Source: Streptomyces cavernicola
GTDB lineage: Bacteria > Actinomycetota > Actinomycetes > Streptomycetales > Streptomycetaceae
Assembly: GCF_029968035.1 (NCBI RefSeq)
Contig: NZ_JASCIQ010000006.1
Span: forward strand, 1-64,000
Length of the DNA: 64,000 nt
Reading direction: 5' to 3'
The translations under genes were made by a program, and so were the position numbers. Position 1 is the stretch's first letter, and the number at the start of each line of letters is the position of its first letter. Positions 35,372 to 42,816 of the stretch are shown here, one piece after another. A model generated the notes under the pieces. It saw only the letters and a list, made by a program, of their open reading frames with translations, was not told where the DNA came from and searched no databases.

Positions 35372-36307
35372 TCAGCTCTCCGCGTCCGTCGCCGCGTCGC
35401 CCGTACCGCCCGAGTCCTTCGCGGGCCGCGCCGCCCGCTTGCCGCCACGGGCGGTACGGGAGGGTGTGCCCGAACTACGGGAAGGCGCGGGGGACTTGGC
35501 GGCCCGCTTGGCCGGGGTCCTCACCGGAGTCTTGGCCACAGCCTTCTCCGGGGCCTTGGCAGCCGGAGCCCTCGCCGCCTCCTGCTTCCGCGTGTCGGCC
35601 CGCGGCGGCTCGGCCTCCGGCAGGTCGACCTCGGGCGTGTTGGCCGAGGGCGTGTCGGTCGCAGAAGGTCCGGCCCCCGGCCGCTCCGGCGCCCCCGGAG
35701 CCCCGAAGGGCGCCACCCGCACCGTGTGCCGCTCCACCGGCCGCGCCGGCTGCGGGGTCTCGCGGCCCTCGATGAAGATCAGGGCCGCCTGGTACACCAC
35801 GGACAGGGTGTACGGCGTCTGGTGCAGCATGCCCCAGAGCTTGGACGTCTCGTCGATGTCCATGACCGTGGGCGTGAACCGCACGCGCTGCACGGCCTCC
35901 GCCAGGTCGCTGCCCGCCAAGTACGGGCGCTCACCGGCGAGTTCGATGACGTCGGCGGGCAGTACGGGTATCTCGTGCAGGGTCCGGACCACCGAGCCGA
36001 TGAGGCGCTGCCCGACGAGCTCGCTCTCCTCGCCGTACGCGCTGATCAGGAAGTGCACGTCGAGCGCGGCGGCCGGCCGCTTCAGGAGCGTGCCGTCCGA
36101 GGCGCGGCTCGGCAGGTCGTTGCTGCGCTGCGAGGTGTTGGGCGTGACCTGGTACGGGAACACCGTGATCGTCGGCTCGGTCGGCGGGTCGGCCGGCGGT
36201 TTGCGCGGCTCGACCTTGACGGCCATGTCGATCTCGGGCTGCAGGTTGGCCTCGATGAGCAGGGCGAGGGCCTGGGTGACGTGGGCGATGGCAAGTGCGT
36301 TGCTCAT
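35372..36307 (-). CDS. DUF4255 tube-terminator protein (Afp16-like) with basic disordered tail
   Basis: A 311-residue protein. Residues 1-185 are the DUF4255 domain (ALAIAHVTQALALLIEANLQ, QLIGSVVRTLHEIPVLP-like core, SKLWGMLHQTPYTLSVVYQA), the cap that ends the tube and sheath. The remaining ~125 residues are disordered, changing from acidic (EVDLPEAEPPRADT) to Lys/Ala/Pro-rich (TPVRTPAKRAAKSPAPSRSS), like histone-H1-type tails. The tail is not needed for capping in related systems. The start overlaps the 33-aa ORF (ATGA). Confidence 0.9.
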   Translation of the reverse strand: MSNALAIAHVTQALALLIEANLQPEIDMAVKVEPRKPPADPPTEPTITVFPYQVTPNTSQRSNDLPSRASDGTLLKRPAAALDVHFLISAYGEESELVGQRLIGSVVRTLHEIPVLPADVIELAGERPYLAGSDLAEAVQRVRFTPTVMDIDETSKLWGMLHQTPYTLSVVYQAALIFIEGRETPQPARPVERHTVRVAPFGAPGAPERPGAGPSATDTPSANTPEVDLPEAEPPRADTRKQEAARAPAAKAPEKAVAKTPVRTPAKRAAKSPAPSRSSGTPSRTARGGKRAARPAKDSGGTGDAATDAES

Positions 36308-36405
36308 GGGGTCGGTTCCTCGCGTCCCTCGGGCCCTACGGATTCCACCGTGCGCGCGTGCGTCACGCCTGTGTCGTCGTGCGTCACGGGTATGTCGTCG
36401 TTCAC
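36304..36405 (-). CDS. 33-aa ORF joining two CIS genes
   Basis: It starts with GTG in a GTGA overlap with the 249-aa gene and stops in an ATGA overlap with the DUF4255 gene, filling a gap that would otherwise be empty. The peptide (VNDDIPVTHDDTGVTHARTV plus 13 residues) has a doubled VTH-D/A motif and no known domain. The double overlap supports translation. Confidence 0.5.
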   Translation of the reverse strand: MNDDIPVTHDDTGVTHARTVESVGPEGREEPTP

Positions 36406-37151
36406 TCGCGCCCCCGCGTCAGGTAGTCGGAGAGGCTCACGGTCGCCTCGCGCCGCTCCCGCGCGGCCGGGCGGCGGGTGGTGGACTCCCGTCCTGCGGC
36501 GGTGACTTCGAGCCGCCCGATCTGCACCTGCACGACCTGCTCCTGCGGCTGCCCCCGGCGTCGCGCACCGCTCTGCCGCACGGCTTCGCGGGCCGCCGCC
36601 GTGTCCACACCGCTCGGCCGCAGCGCCGCGACCGGACGGCCGGGCGTGCCGGTGGTGTCCCCGGCCGGGCGGAGCGCCGCCGCGGGCGTGTCGCGCTGCG
36701 CCGCGGGCGCGCTGTCGCTGTGCGTACGGCGTGTCGCGTCCGGTACGGGGCGCAGCCGGGGCACGGCGTCGGCCGCGGGCCGCAGCAGCGGGGCCGCCGG
36801 GGGAGGGGGTGGTGCCGGGCGCGGCGGCTGTGGCTGCTCGGCGGCGGGCTCGCGCTCGGTGCGCACGACGGTCCGCTCGCGTTCGGTCAGCTGCCGCACT
36901 TCGCGGACCGGCGCGCCCAACTTGCCGTCGGACACCGCTGGTTGAGGTGTGGTCGGCCAGAGCGGCGCCGTGTCCTCGGGCTCCGCCGCAGGACCCCGTA
37001 CCGCTTCGACGCGCTCGAACGGCCCGGCGAGGCGCGGCTGTACGCGTACGACACCGGGGCGCGCCGGGGCGGCCGGCCGGTGCCGGGCGAGCAGCCGGTC
37101 GAGGAAGTCCGTGTGATCCGGGCCCGTCGACGGCCCGGTGGGGTCGGTCAT
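36402..37151 (-). CDS. Pro/Ala/Arg-rich disordered CIS protein
   Basis: A 249-residue protein of low complexity. The first ~30 residues form a helix (TDFLDRLLARHRPA). The middle is Pro/Ala/Arg-rich with PPPPPAAPLLRPAADAVPRL. The end carries the ordered motif EQVVQVQIGRLEVTAAGRES and SLSDYLTRGRE, which appears to be the only conserved part. Proteins of this shape sit at this position in actinobacterial CIS loci. The ordered end could bind baseplate or cap. ATG overlaps the gp26-like gene (ATGA); the long upstream in-frame extension is not used because the ATGA junction is typical here. Confidence 0.75.
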   Translation of the reverse strand: MTDPTGPSTGPDHTDFLDRLLARHRPAAPARPGVVRVQPRLAGPFERVEAVRGPAAEPEDTAPLWPTTPQPAVSDGKLGAPVREVRQLTERERTVVRTEREPAAEQPQPPRPAPPPPPAAPLLRPAADAVPRLRPVPDATRRTHSDSAPAAQRDTPAAALRPAGDTTGTPGRPVAALRPSGVDTAAAREAVRQSGARRRGQPQEQVVQVQIGRLEVTAAGRESTTRRPAARERREATVSLSDYLTRGRE

Positions 37152-37888
37152 GGCGCACACAGCTCCAGGTAGTAGCGGCGCCGCAGCGGGCTCAGCGCCA
37201 GGATCTGGGGCTCGCTCCAGCCGTAGGCGGTGGCGAGCAGATGGACGTCGAGCAGGACGTCTCGGGCCCAGGCGTCCAGTTCGGTCCACAGGTAGGAGGC
37301 GATGTCGAGTTCGGCCCGGGTGGCCGCCGCGCATTCGGGGCAGCTGATGTTGAGGCTCACGTCGGCCGCCGGGTCGGCGGCCTCGGCGGCCTCGGCGATG
37401 CGCTGTTCCAGCGCGGCGGGCAGTGCGTCGACGGCCGCGGGCTCACCGTCTCGCAGAGCCGCCGTCACGCAGGTGCGGAGCAGGGCGCGCCGCGGGTCCG
37501 GCTGCCGGGCCGCCGCCGCAAGATCGGCGACGGTCGGCAGCCGGAACTCCACCTTCCAGGCGCCCTCGGAAACGGTGAGCGCCTTGGCTTTGGCGTTTTC
37601 GGACCGGGTCAGGGAGCGTGCGAACTCCCCGGCGTCCAGCTCCAGTTCGAGGTCCTCGCCGCAGGCGGAGCAGTCGAGCCGCACCTGCATGCGGTCCCCG
37701 AACAGGGCGCGGCGCAGCGCGAACAGGTCGGCCTCGCGCTGCCCGACGGGCAGCGCGAGCAGCGCCCCGCTGTCGCCCGCGAACTCGGGGCGCGCGGCGC
37801 GGTGCAGGAGCAGGGCACGGCCGAAGCCGTCCTGCCCGAGCCCGGCCTCCCAGGTGGCCAGGAGGTCGGCGGCCTGTGTGCTCGCCAT
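37148..37888 (-). CDS. T4 gp26-like baseplate protein with zinc-ribbon-like Cys pairs
   Basis: A 246-residue protein resembling the T4_baseplate family (PF12322 type). It ends with DVHLLATAYGWSEPQILALS and PLRRRYYLELC, the ending expected for this family. Two Cys pairs, RLDCSACGEDLEL (near 73) and NISCPECAAATRA (near 185), could together hold one zinc. It lies between the tube gene and the disordered protein and would be a baseplate hub or chaperone part. Confidence 0.82.
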   Translation of the reverse strand: MASTQAADLLATWEAGLGQDGFGRALLLHRAARPEFAGDSGALLALPVGQREADLFALRRALFGDRMQVRLDCSACGEDLELELDAGEFARSLTRSENAKAKALTVSEGAWKVEFRLPTVADLAAAARQPDPRRALLRTCVTAALRDGEPAAVDALPAALEQRIAEAAEAADPAADVSLNISCPECAAATRAELDIASYLWTELDAWARDVLLDVHLLATAYGWSEPQILALSPLRRRYYLELCAP

Positions 37889-37958
37889 GCCCGCCCCCGT
37901 TTCCGATGCCGCGTCGCCCCGACTGTGTCGCTCCCCTCGAACCTCAACCGACCCTGGA

Positions 37959-38483
37959 TCAGGCCGGGTTGAGGAAGGAGGGCTCCTCGGGCTCGGGCAC
38001 CTCGTAGTCCCGCTCCCAGCCCTCGCACTCCAGCTTCAGCGACTGGATGGCCACCGCGTTGGCGTTGGCGTCCAGCTCGCCGAGGACCTGGTACTCGCTC
38101 GGCCAGGCCCGGTAGATCTTGTGCGAGACGGCGACCTGGCCGGCCTCGTTGAGGACCTGGACGACGATGTCCTTGCGGAAGTCGGCGAGCGACACCTCGG
38201 AGCCGAGACCGGCGCCGACCTGCCACACCTTGTTGGCCCAGCGGTCGAACTCGGGGTCGTGGGTGACGCCGCGCTCCAGGGTGATGCCCTCGAACTCGGA
38301 GCGCCCCGGCGACTTCCGCGGCGAGCTGGGGTCGCCGCCGTGCCGGTGCTTGACGACCTCGGTGGTCCGCTTCAGCGGGCTGATCTTGCTGATGCCCGCG
38401 ACCGTACGGCCGTCCCACAGGACCAGGAACTTGAAGTTCTTGTACGGATCGAAGCGTTGGGCGTTGACTGTGAACTCAGGCAT
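37959..38483 (-). CDS. CIS inner tube protein (gp19/Hcp-like)
   Basis: A 174-residue tail-tube protein (phage T4 gp19 / Afp1 family): FDPYKNFKFLVLWDGRTVAG, then KRTTEVVKHRHGGDPSSPRK, EGITLERGVTHDPEFDRW and the C-terminal IQSLKLECEGWERDYEVPEP. It forms stacked hexameric rings inside the sheath. Only one gp19-type gene is seen, whereas Afp-type loci have two. It follows the sheath gene by 40 nt, and is expected to be made in large excess with it. Confidence 0.93.
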   Translation of the reverse strand: MPEFTVNAQRFDPYKNFKFLVLWDGRTVAGISKISPLKRTTEVVKHRHGGDPSSPRKSPGRSEFEGITLERGVTHDPEFDRWANKVWQVGAGLGSEVSLADFRKDIVVQVLNEAGQVAVSHKIYRAWPSEYQVLGELDANANAVAIQSLKLECEGWERDYEVPEPEEPSFLNPA

Positions 38484-38523
38484 CGGATTCCTTCTCGATC
38501 AACAGGCTCGTTTCCGCGAGGCG

Positions 38524-40389
38524 TCAGAGCGCGAACTGCCCGGCCGTCTGCTGGAGTTTGACGATCACGAACTCGGCGGGCTTCACCGGTGCGATGCCGA
38601 CCAGCACGTTCACCACTCCGTTCGCGATGTCCTCGTCCGTCGTCGTGTCGTGGTCGCACTTGACGAAGTACGCCTCGCGCGGCGTGCCGCCTTTGAAGGC
38701 GCCCTGCCGGAACAGGTTGTGCAGATACGAGGAGGCGCTGAGGCGGATCTGCTGCCACAGGTTCTCGTCGTTGGGCTCGAACACCACCCACTGCAGGCCG
38801 CGGTGCAGGCTCTCCTCGACGTGCAGGGCGAGCCGCCGCACCGGCACGTACTTCCACTCGCTGTCCAGGGCGTCGGCGCCTTCGAGGGTGCGCGCACCCC
38901 AGACCAGTGGGCCGGCCATCGGGAAGGTCCGCAGGCAGTTCACGCCGAGCGGGTTGAGCAGGCCGTTCTCCCGGTCGGTGAGCTTGACCGTGAGCGAGTG
39001 CACGCCCGCGAGCCGCGCCTCGGTGCCGGCCGGCGCCTTCCACACGCCGCGCTCCGCGTCCGTACGCGCGAACACGCCCGCGACCGCGCCCGAGGGCGGG
39101 AAGGAGCGGAGCCGTCCGGTGAGCGGGTCGGTGAGCTGCAGATGCGGGAAGTACAGGCCCGAGTGGTTGCCGCGGACCGGTTCGAACGCGGCGAGCCCGG
39201 CCCGCGCGGTGTCGACGCTGACCCAGGTGCTGGGCGCGTCCACGAGCAGGAAGATCCGCCGCTCCTGGCAGAGCCGCTGGGCCGCCGAGACGACGGTGAC
39301 CATGTCCTCGACCGACTCGTACGCGGCGAGCTCGGGCAGCACGAGGAGGTTGACGTCGGGCTCGTCGCGCAGCGCCTGGATGCCGGTCTTGCCGGACTCG
39401 CTGCCGATGAGGTCGCGCGGGCCGGGCGCGTCCCCGTCCTCGCCGCCGTCGAGCGGGAAGACCGGCGGGTTGACGGAGGCTTCGAGGCCCAGGTCGTTGG
39501 CGCATTCGCCGACGAAGCGGACCACGTCGTCCGGGTCGGTGGAGCCCGCGACGACCTGCACGCGGCGGCCGAAGGCGGTCACCTCGACGCCCGCGAAAGC
39601 GTGCTTGCCCGGCGCGTCGGGCAGGGCGCGCAGCTTGCGCTCCAGGAGCTGGGCGAGCTCGGTGACGTTGCAGGGCGCCTCGCCGTCGGCGTCCGGGTCG
39701 TAGAGCGTGAACTCGCGCTCCACCTCGCCGATCTTCACCGTCAAGTCGACGGCCAGGTCCGGGAGTTCGTGCCCGAACGGCTTGGAGACGGTGCCCGACG
39801 GGTCGGGCCGGCCTTCGCCGACGGCCTCCACCCGGATCAGGCGGGAGCCGGAGTTGATCACCGTCGGTGCGTACCGGCCGTGCGAGGCGTCCATGGAGAG
39901 GCCGGTGAAGGCCTCGCGGGCGCCGCCGCGCGCGTCGTACACGCGCAGGTTGAAGGTCTCGTCGGGGCACGGCGTGTCGTAGTCGACGGCGACGCGCAGG
40001 CCGTTGCCCCAGACGCCGGGTTCCTTGGCGTGCACCTCGAGGACGGGGCACTCGCTGCTGCCCTCGGTGGACTCCAGGGTGACGCAGGCCGCCTTGCCGC
40101 TGCGCGCCTTGGCCACCCGGACGATCACGGCGACGGTGCCGCCGTTACCGAAGAACTGGTGCACCGCGTAGCCGACGGCGCTCTGCGAGCTGAGGCCGCC
40201 GAAGCGGCGCTCGAACTCGGCGAAGCTGGTGATGCGCACCGGCTCGTTGAGCGGGCCGCGCCGGGTGTGGCCCACGAACGCGGTCACCGAGGTCGTGACG
40301 GTCGAGATGGTGCGGGCACTGCTGGGAAGCTCTTCGACGTAGACGCCGGGATACGTCGGCTTGGCAGCGTTCACTGCATGCGTCGGCAT
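38524..40389 (-). CDS. CIS contractile sheath protein
   Basis: A 621-residue phage tail sheath protein. The N-terminus YPGVYVEELPSSARTISTVT and TAFVGHTRRGPLNEPVRITS, followed by FERRFGGLSSQSAVGYAVHQ, is diagnostic, and the C-terminal arm is conserved (RQGAFKGGTPREAYFVKCDH and VNVLVGIAPVKPAEFVIVKL). It is the first gene of the operon and the only sheath; Afp has three. ATG at 40389 has AGGAGGGGGA directly before it. Contraction of this protein drives the tube through the target membrane or, in Streptomyces, acts inside the cell. Confidence 0.96.
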   Translation of the reverse strand: MPTHAVNAAKPTYPGVYVEELPSSARTISTVTTSVTAFVGHTRRGPLNEPVRITSFAEFERRFGGLSSQSAVGYAVHQFFGNGGTVAVIVRVAKARSGKAACVTLESTEGSSECPVLEVHAKEPGVWGNGLRVAVDYDTPCPDETFNLRVYDARGGAREAFTGLSMDASHGRYAPTVINSGSRLIRVEAVGEGRPDPSGTVSKPFGHELPDLAVDLTVKIGEVEREFTLYDPDADGEAPCNVTELAQLLERKLRALPDAPGKHAFAGVEVTAFGRRVQVVAGSTDPDDVVRFVGECANDLGLEASVNPPVFPLDGGEDGDAPGPRDLIGSESGKTGIQALRDEPDVNLLVLPELAAYESVEDMVTVVSAAQRLCQERRIFLLVDAPSTWVSVDTARAGLAAFEPVRGNHSGLYFPHLQLTDPLTGRLRSFPPSGAVAGVFARTDAERGVWKAPAGTEARLAGVHSLTVKLTDRENGLLNPLGVNCLRTFPMAGPLVWGARTLEGADALDSEWKYVPVRRLALHVEESLHRGLQWVVFEPNDENLWQQIRLSASSYLHNLFRQGAFKGGTPREAYFVKCDHDTTTDEDIANGVVNVLVGIAPVKPAEFVIVKLQQTAGQFAL

Positions 40390-40808
40390 TCCCCCTCCTA
40401 TCCCTTCTCAGGCACCGGTTGACAGGCACCAAGAGGTGGCAGAGGGACGCGACACCGCGCCGCGCGCCGCCGCGTCTGGTCGGGCGCGGCGCCACGCGCA
40501 CTTGATCAGTTTCCCCCGTCAGTGCCCGGTCGTTTCGATCGACCGGGCCAAGCTCTGTGCTTGTGACCCCTGATGCTCGAGTGCTGAACGCAGTATTAGA
40601 CGGGGGGAGTTGACGTAACAAGACGTCTTCAGGACACCCCGTGGGGAGGTTGTGTGAAGAGTCGCGCCGGAGGCGTTACTCCCCGAACTCCCCGGCAAAT
40701 AAGCGGAGTTGGCTTGTTTCGCTTCGGCGTGGCGAGGTTGACGCATCGGCTGATGCACTGTCAAGGAATCCGCCTGACGCCTTGTCGGGGAGTCAGGCTG
40801 ATGTCCTG
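40390..40808 (-). promoter_or_regulatory. leader and promoter region of the CIS operon
   Basis: A 419-nt gene-free stretch between the STAS gene and the sheath, both leftward. It holds the hairpin at 40524-40548, the minisatellite at 40750-40821 (partly in the STAS gene end), and an AT-rich patch at about 40590-40625 (GCAGTATTAGACGG on the plus strand) that could contain the CIS promoter. No convincing small gene was seen. Confidence 0.5.
40524..40548. terminator. perfect hairpin in the CIS leader
   Basis: GCCCGGTCG-TTTCGAT-CGACCGGGC: a 9-bp stem with a 7-nt loop, 135 bp before the sheath start. There is no T-run on either side. It could end STAS transcripts, stabilise the CIS message, or act as a control point. 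Confidence 0.55.
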
Positions 40809-40821
40809 TCAGGGGATCGCG
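40750..40821. repeat. three-unit 24-bp minisatellite
   Basis: Three imperfect units each start CTGA-Y-G and contain TGTC at the same place (40750-40773, 40774-40797, 40798-40821). The last unit overlaps the end of the STAS gene. Length is a multiple of three, so copy changes would not shift a frame. Confidence 0.65.
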
Positions 40822-41249
40822 CGGTGCACGCCGTTGCTCGTGCGCCCCGCCGCGTCGTGCACGGACGGCGGTCCGCAGGCCGCGCACGGCCGTCGTGGCG
40901 CTTCGAGCTCGGGCGGCAGCGACTCCCAGTCCGTGAAGCACCGGTCGAGCCCGGTGAGCAGCAGGACGCGCCGCACCCGCGGGACGCCGCGGACCAGGAA
41001 CACCCGGGCGTCGCGCGCCGTGCAGTGGCGTCTGACGCGGACGAGCAGCCGCAGTCCGCTCGCGTCCAGAAAGGTCACCGGACGCAGGTCCACGACGACT
41101 TCGCGCCAGGGGAGTTCGACGAGCAGACCCGTCAGGCGTGGCGCAAGCACCTGATGGGCCCATGCGTCGATCTCGCCGTACAGGACGAGCACCAGCGTCT
41201 CGCCCACTGAGCGGTGTTGGAGGCCGAAGGCCGGCTCAGAGAACTTCAT
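40809..41249 (-). CDS. STAS-domain anti-sigma factor antagonist
   Basis: A 146-residue protein. Residues 10-112 are a STAS domain with VGETLVLVLYGEIDAWA and the phosphorylation-site motif VTFLDASGLRLLVRVRR, whose Ser is the predicted target of an anti-sigma kinase. The C-terminal 30 residues include two Cys in RRPCAACGPP, which is unusual and may bind a metal or sense redox. It would release a sigma factor by binding its anti-sigma factor. It lies just ahead of the CIS operon on the same strand; a control link with the CIS is inference. Confidence 0.85.
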   Translation of the reverse strand: MKFSEPAFGLQHRSVGETLVLVLYGEIDAWAHQVLAPRLTGLLVELPWREVVVDLRPVTFLDASGLRLLVRVRRHCTARDARVFLVRGVPRVRRVLLLTGLDRCFTDWESLPPELEAPRRPCAACGPPSVHDAAGRTSNGVHRAIP

Positions 41250-41448
41250 GGCCCACCTGGAAGACTCAGCTCCTTATACGAGGAGTGACGAAAACGGGGT
41301 CGGCGCCGAGTGTCGCTGCGGCGCCCTTGGCTCCCCGCCAGCCGGGGAGCGCGACGGTGTCGAAGCCATCATTCCCGCTCAGAGTGTTCGTAAGCGTGTT
41401 CCGTGGGTGCGGCCACTACTTCTCCGCCACATAAAGCCCATGTCAACT

Positions 41449-41469
41449 TCAACTACGCTCAGTAGTTGA
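41449..41469. promoter_or_regulatory. inverted repeat, possible operator
   Basis: Perfect 8-bp arms TCAACTAC and GTAGTTGA around GCTCA. It lies 136 bp before the acyl-CoA dehydrogenase start and 200 bp before the STAS start. The regulator is unknown. Confidence 0.5.
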
Positions 41470-41549
41470 TGGGGAGTTGAGGCGCGTAGACCTCAACCTC
41501 CGTTACCGGCAGGTGAGTTGGTGGATCCGGCCCGCCCCTTCCGTATTCT

Positions 41550-41563
41550 TGAAACACGTTCTA
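41550..41563. promoter_or_regulatory. KstR-like binding site
   Basis: TGAAACACGTTCTA matches the published KstR consensus TnnAACnnGTTnnA of steroid-catabolism control in actinobacteria at every fixed base. It lies 42 bp before the acyl-CoA dehydrogenase GTG start. No KstR gene is in this window, so the call is by sequence match only. Confidence 0.55.
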
Positions 41564-41604
41564 CCGTGTGCGCCGCCGCAGGACCGCGAGAGTCTGGAGG
41601 GGCC

Positions 41605-42792
41605 GTGCACCTCGAATACACGCCTGAGCAACAGCAGTTGCGCACCGAGCTGCGCGCCTACTTCGCCGAGCTCGTCCCCGACCACGCGTACGCGCGCTAC
41701 GAGGACCCCACGGAGCAGAAGCGGTTCTACCGCGAGACCGTGCGCCGCCTGGGCTCCGACGGCTGGCTCGGCGTGGGCTGGCCGAAGGAGTACGGCGGCC
41801 GGGGGCTGAGCCCGATGGAACAGTTCATCTTCTTCGACGAGGCCGCACAGGCGGGCGTACCGCTGCCGCTGATGGCGCTCAACACCGTCGGGCCGACGAT
41901 CATGCAGTTCGGCACCGACGAGCAGAAGGCGTACTTCCTGCCGAAGATCCTCGCCGGCGAGATCGACTTCGCCATCGGCTACAGCGAGCCCGAGGCGGGT
42001 ACCGACCTCACCGCGCTGAAGACGAAAGCGGTGCGCGACGGGGACACGTACGTCGTCAACGGCCAGAAGATCTGGACCACCAACGGCGACACCGCGGACT
42101 GGGTGTGGCTCGCCGTGCGCACCACCGTCCCCGAGGAGGGCGTGCCGCCGCACAAGGGCATCACCATGCTCCTCGTGCCGACCTCGGACCCCGGCTACTC
42201 CTGCACCGTCATCAACACCCTCGCCTCGCACGACACGACGGCCAGCTACTACGAGAACGTCCGCGTGCCCGTCGCGAACCGCGTCGGCGAGGAGGACAAG
42301 GGCTGGCGCCTGATCACCAACCAGCTCAACCACGAACGCGTCACCCTCGCCGCGCACGGCACGATGGCGATCCGCGCGCTGCACGACGTCCAGCGCTGGG
42401 CGGCCGCCACGAAGCTCGCCGACGGACGCCGCGTCATCGACCTCGGCTGGGTCAGGCAGCGCCTCGCCCGCACGCACACCAAGCTGGACGCGATGAAGCT
42501 CCTCAACTGGCAGATGGTGAACGCCGTCCAGAACGGCACCCTCACCCCGCAGGACGCCTCCGCGGTCAAGGTCTACGGCTCCGAGGCCCGCCGGGACGCG
42601 TACGCCTGGCTGATGGAGGTCGTCGCCGCGGCGGGCCCCCTGAAGGAAGGCTCCGCGGGCACCGTCCTGCACGGCGAGCTGGAACGCGGCTACCGCTCGG
42701 CGGTGATCTTCACCTTCGGCGGCGGCAACAACGAGATCCAGCGCGAGATCATCTCGTGGATCGGCCTCGGAATGCCGCGCGTACGACGCTGA
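41605..42792 (+). CDS. acyl-CoA dehydrogenase, possibly steroid-side-chain type
   Basis: A 395-residue flavoprotein with normal family length. FAD and substrate motifs are clear: YSEPEAGTDLTALKTKAV, NGQKIWTTNGDTADWVWLA, then ERVTLAAHGTMAIRALHDVQ, and the C-terminal GELERGYRSAVIFTFGGGNN EIQREIISW. The N-terminus VHLEYTPEQQQLRTELRAYF is of the FadE17/28 kind. GTG at 41605 is chosen since GGAGG is 7 nt upstream; the longer form adds 29 residues with no homology. A KstR-like box upstream suggests steroid or sterol-derived acyl-CoA substrates. Confidence 0.87.
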   Translation: MHLEYTPEQQQLRTELRAYFAELVPDHAYARYEDPTEQKRFYRETVRRLGSDGWLGVGWPKEYGGRGLSPMEQFIFFDEAAQAGVPLPLMALNTVGPTIMQFGTDEQKAYFLPKILAGEIDFAIGYSEPEAGTDLTALKTKAVRDGDTYVVNGQKIWTTNGDTADWVWLAVRTTVPEEGVPPHKGITMLLVPTSDPGYSCTVINTLASHDTTASYYENVRVPVANRVGEEDKGWRLITNQLNHERVTLAAHGTMAIRALHDVQRWAAATKLADGRRVIDLGWVRQRLARTHTKLDAMKLLNWQMVNAVQNGTLTPQDASAVKVYGSEARRDAYAWLMEVVAAAGPLKEGSAGTVLHGELERGYRSAVIFTFGGGNNEIQREIISWIGLGMPRVRR

Positions 42793-42816
42793 ACCGGAAG
42801 GCCGGCGCCGCGAAGG

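Larger units (their letters stand above)
41250..41604. promoter_or_regulatory. divergent promoter region between STAS and acyl-CoA dehydrogenase genes
   Basis: A 355-nt region with no gene. It contains an inverted repeat TCAACTAC-GCTCA-GTAGTTGA at 41449-41469 and the KstR-like box at 41550-41563. Local composition is poorer in GC near 41430-41470, as expected for a promoter. Confidence 0.5.

Noticed and set aside
31739..36505. 1,588-aa plus-strand open frame opposite the CIS genes
   Set aside because: Composition is that of an antisense shadow; the minus strand carries DUF4157, ATPase and DUF4255 motifs.
9809..40389. Prophage
   Set aside because: No capsid, terminase, portal or integrase genes; AAA+ ATPase, DUF4255 and DUF4157 proteins are CIS-specific.
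40641..41210. Plus-strand ORF opposite the STAS gene with octapeptide-like repeats
   Set aside because: The repeat comes from the 24-bp minisatellite; no ribosome site or known domain, and the STAS domain on the minus strand is clear.
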